DNA from: Neckera pumila
Taxonomy: Eukaryota > Streptophyta > Bryopsida > Hypnales > Neckeraceae
Reading direction: 5' to 3'
Assembly (NCBI GenBank): GCA_963969595.1
Contig: OZ018409.1
Location: 6,462,520-6,526,519 of the forward strand
DNA: 64,000 bases
Of this stretch, positions 60,544-64,000 are shown piece by piece. Position numbers and translations under genes: made by a program. The notes beneath the pieces were generated by a model. The model worked only from the letters and a program-made list of their open reading frames with translations, had not been told where the DNA came from and did no database searches. The number at the start of each line of letters is the position of its first letter. Within the stretch, counting starts at the first letter, position 1.

Positions 60544-61397
60544 TTAACCCCTAAAGGACCAAACGGCATTTTATGGCAACGTAGTGATTTTAGACAACTC
60601 ACTACAAATGGAAATTTTATTTTTATTCTTTGAAAATTTTACACAACGTGTACCCAAAGAATAGCTTCAAGGCCCAACAATTTTCAAAACCTTTATCCCA
60701 TGGTTAAAAAGTTATTGAATGATATGTCATTTTCAACGGTCCGCAGGCAGCTCAAAATTTTTCTAAAAAATCATTTAAAAAATAAATAAAAATTTGAAAT
60801 TGGTTCTTTAGATTTATATATACATGTAAAGCTTTGAATTATTCCATTTTGATTTATAAAAATTATGAGGTGTTCTAATTTGCGAGTAGTTATGGATACC
60901 CTACTCTAAAACAAACTTTGAAGTCCTTTATTTAACTCAATTTTTCATATATTTTGAAAAAAATAAAAATATAAGATGTATATTGTTTATTTCAATATTA
61001 CAACCGTTGGAATTGATTTTTTTTAATTTCATAATTAAATTCTTAACAATTTTGTATTTTGAAGGATTCTCTATTTTTTTCTACAACCTATTTTTTTCCT
61101 GTATGTTGTACAATTCTATATGATCTAAATTTTCCAAGTATGTAGCCAACTTTCTTTGAAGAACAAATCCAAAGGGTAACCACCATTTTGGACATTTTTT
61201 GATTTAAATGTGACCTTGTGAAGTGCAATTGCCCGGTTTTACGTAGGGCCCAAAAAAGGGTTTTTGTCAATTTAAATGCTAATATCTTGCTTCATGTGTC
61301 TAAAGATGTTTTTTTTCTAAAACTTGATACTTATATTAGAAATGGCAATTTTGGAGTGTTTTGGGTGAAAACATAGTCTCCGACCATTAGGGATTAA
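60544..61397 (-). mobile_element. TTAACCCC-end repeat, subfamily B, copy 2
   Basis: 854 bp. The left end is TTAACCCCTAAAGGACCAAA and the right end, read backwards, is TTAATCCCTAATGGTCGG. It aligns in reverse with 29745-30683 and in parallel with 63116-63812 (AAATTGGTTCTTTAGATTTA, ATTATGAGGTGTTC/GTTATGAGGATTC). Non-coding. Confidence 0.75.
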
Positions 61398-63115
61398 AAG
61401 AAAAATCGTTGGTAAAATTCTTGTGCCTCTCATCTGAAGTTTCTTTTAAGGCCTAAAGGACCAGAGGGATGTCCAGATTTCCAAAATTGTGAAGATCTAT
61501 TATAAATGCAACTTAAAAGAATATTTTAATGATGACTCTCAAACAATATTTGTAAAATGCTATTTATAGATCACATCCATACAACCAAAGTACATACCAA
61601 GATTTTTCAATAAAATTTGAAGCCAGAAATTGGAAATTCTTTCTAAAGTAAATTGTAGATTGAATATTTATGATTTTTAAGAGATTTTTTTCTATAAGTT
61701 TAAAATATTGAGTTCTAATTATAGTAATTTTTGAAGATTTTTATTTGATTTTTTGATTCAAGTCAGTTTTGAAGGGTCATTTTTTGAACTAAAAAAGTTA
61801 TTTCTTAAGGCTAGACCTCCCGATACCTTTTGAATTATAGAATATTTGCAAAGCAAAATCTTTATAATCTGAACAAATAATCTAATTCTTATAACTATCC
61901 ATTTATTCAGAAAAAAAGTTACATTTTTGGGATTTTTTGGGCCCAAACTTGGGCAAGCAAAATGCAATTAATATTATTTTGCTTTGAAAATTTACATATT
62001 TCTTCCTAACTTGAGGTTCTACTAGAATATAAAGTCTCTTTAAATTAATCTTTCCTGCAAAGGAAAATAGAGTTATAGGGCTTGAATGTCCGACAAAGTC
62101 ACATTATTAAAAACCTAAGCAATGTTGAAAAAAAATATTTTGTTACACTTTGCAATTATATTTTCACTCATATATTGCCTTCAAATCCCCATTTTTTTAA
62201 TATGTAAGAGTAATGTGGTTTGGACTCTCCACCACTTCACTAGCGCTCACCCCTCAAGATTACTTTAGATGAATGGGATTAAAAGTATTTGGATTAAACG
62301 CTGTCATAGAGTTCTTTATTCATTATCCAAAAGATGGAAAAATTAATTCAGTAGTTGGAGAATAGAAAAAGTAAGTGAAAGCTATTTTATATGTGTAGAA
62401 CTTGTAATTGTCGTTGATGAAGATTCAAAACAGTTAGAAGATTCAAAAATTTTATTATTTGTTTTGAAGAACAAAGTCAAAGCACTTATTGGTATTTTGT
62501 ACCCCTTCCAAATTCTTTGCTACCTCCTCAAATATGTAACACTAAATCTAGAGGGATGAAAATAAAATTGCAATAGGACTATGTTCAAGGCAAGATAACT
62601 AAAAGAGAGAAGAATTTATTTTGATATAAATAAATGAGTTGTCAATATGTTGGTAGTAAGTTATCTACAAAAGAAAATTGAGTAACTCTAAGGGAGGCAA
62701 CCTATTTTTATCAATTAAGAAATTATACATACTTGCAAGGGGGGGTTCTTCAGTGGGAAAATTTTTCCATGTATATAAATAGAGTTTGGAAGGGTTCCAT
62801 AATTTTCTAGATTTTTTTCACTCAAAACAAAATTACTATGAAATTTTTAGCGGAAGGTTCTATTCCTCCCATACCGGTGATATAGGGCTTACTATTTCCA
62901 ACCATAGGTTGAGAACAAAATCCACCAAGGATTGGTTGCAACATTGAGAGAGTTGTAGCCAATTGTAATGCGCCACAATTGCCTCGGGAACCATAGCATA
63001 ATTAATCTTTTCCTTCACTGAAATTCACGCAAAGATAATAGCCTACATAGCCAGAACGGGGTGGGGGGAGGATTAGGTTGCTTCCTATACGTGCTAAAAG
63101 AACATTGTAAACTAG
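61398..63115. other. AT-rich intergenic DNA
   Basis: No gene or bounded element recognised. GGCCTAAAGGACCAGAGG near 61450 may be one decayed terminus of the same repeat group. Confidence 0.45.
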
Positions 63116-63812
63116 TTAACCCCTAAAGCCCTGAACATGCTTTTTTGAGAGCATAGCATTTTGGGGCAGCTCACTACGAGTGGCGTTTTTAATTTTTTTC
63201 TTTGAAATTTTCACACAACATTTCCCGAGGAATAGCTTTAAGGCCCAAAAATTTTCATAACTTTTGACTACATGATACTCAAAATAGTGCCATTTTCATT
63301 GCTTGGCGGGCAGCCCGGGCAGCAAAAAAAAATCTTTAAAAATCACCTTTTAAAAAAAATAAAAATTTGAAATTGGTTCTTTAGATTTATATGTATGTAG
63401 GGAGCTTTGAATCATTCCATTTGGATTAATGAATCAAAAGTTATGAGGATTCTTAGTTATGGAATCTCAACTCTAAAATAAACTTTGAAGTCCTTTATCT
63501 AACTCAATTTTCAACATTTTTGAATAAAACAAAAAACATTGGGTGTATTTTGTTTATTACAACATTACAACCGCTGGGATTGGCATTTTTCAACTCCATA
63601 ATTAAATTCTTGATATTTAGTATTTTGAGTAATTCTCTACCTCTTCCTACTTACTATTTTTTTCCTATATGTTGTACAATTCCAAATGATTTGAAAATTT
63701 TCAAGGATATAGCCAACTTGCCTTGAAGAATGAATCCAAAGAGTAACCACCATTTTGGACATTTTTTCATACAAATGTGACCTTGTAAAGGGCAGCTACC
63801 CGGATTTTTGCA
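63116..63812 (-). mobile_element. TTAACCCC-end repeat, subfamily B, copy 3 (truncated)
   Basis: The left end is TTAACCCCTAAAGCCC. It aligns in parallel with 60544 onward until TGACCTTGTAAAGGGCAG at about 63778-63812 and then stops, losing the far end. Immediately after, ATCCAGATATTGCTAAAGA is tandemly duplicated (about 63828-63866). Confidence 0.7.
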
Positions 63813-64000
63813 GTGATTAATAAAGGATATCCAGATATTGCTAAAGAATCCAGATATTGCTAAAGAGCGCCACAAAAGTGTAACTCACGAAAACCATCCA
63901 AATGCTAGCTGCAGTCCCTCTCTAAAGCAATAACCTCTCTAACTTAACATTTCTCTTCCAGTCCCAGGCATATGTAAGTTCTACTGTACTCCAGAGAATC

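Noticed and set aside
1..64000. CRISPR arrays, bacterial operons, tRNA/rRNA genes, LTR retrotransposon polyprotein
   Set aside because: None of the required repeat spacing, cloverleaf signatures or reverse-transcriptase/integrase motifs was seen by eye; structural RNA search software could still find small RNA genes.

Overview
The window looks like nuclear DNA from a land plant. Two genes encode chloroplast proteins with transit-peptide-like N-termini, several genes have plant-style GT/AG introns, and there are F-box genes and plant classes of miniature inverted-repeat transposons (Stowaway, pogo/Emigrant, PIF/Harbinger and CACTA-like ends). I cannot name the species. The long single-exon F-box genes and moderate gene spacing would fit a bryophyte or other non-flowering plant, but that is inference. 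No LTR-retrotransposon coding sequence, tRNA, rRNA or CRISPR array was seen.

Layout. 1-1118: an F-box gene cut by the window edge; its diverged duplicate lies at 9363-10475 and carries an in-frame TGA. Between and after them is AT-rich DNA with tandem repeats and MITEs. 20.7-23.0 kb is a dense cluster of small transposons (Stowaway, pogo-like, CACTA-like foldback, PIF-like) ending about 640 bp before the start codon of the next gene. 23629-27001 (+): an eight-exon gene for a thylakoid-lumen pentapeptide-repeat protein like Arabidopsis TL17. 32316-34510 (+): a three-exon gene for a predicted chloroplast membrane protein with a CAAD/CURT1-like double-helix segment followed by a coiled coil containing a triplicated repeat. 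38808-39914 (-): an intact intronless F-box gene. 44805-48550 (-): a seven-exon TCF25/NULP1 (yeast Rqc1) homologue of 632 codons, with what look like tandemly duplicated 5' leader exons upstream. 55616-57331 (-): an unrecognised multi-exon gene whose first exon is interrupted by a TGA. An orphan candidate exon lies at 13894-14079 (-).

The remainder is mostly old repeats. One group, with termini close to TTAACCCCTAAAGG, occurs at least ten times in several subfamilies and makes up roughly an eighth of the window. A second MITE family (three copies, ends CATTAGA) carries internal hairpins whose stem sequence differs between copies while pairing is kept. A pair of 156-bp TA-flanked elements in opposite orientation has its own unoccupied target site preserved in a neighbouring host duplication.

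The genes are not an operon or cluster. The shared themes are chloroplast membrane/lumen biology (TL17, the CAAD-like protein) and ubiquitin-linked protein turnover (F-box genes, TCF25/Rqc1); their proximity is probably incidental. All exon boundaries were read by eye from splice-site dinucleotides, phase continuity and protein sense, with no transcript data.
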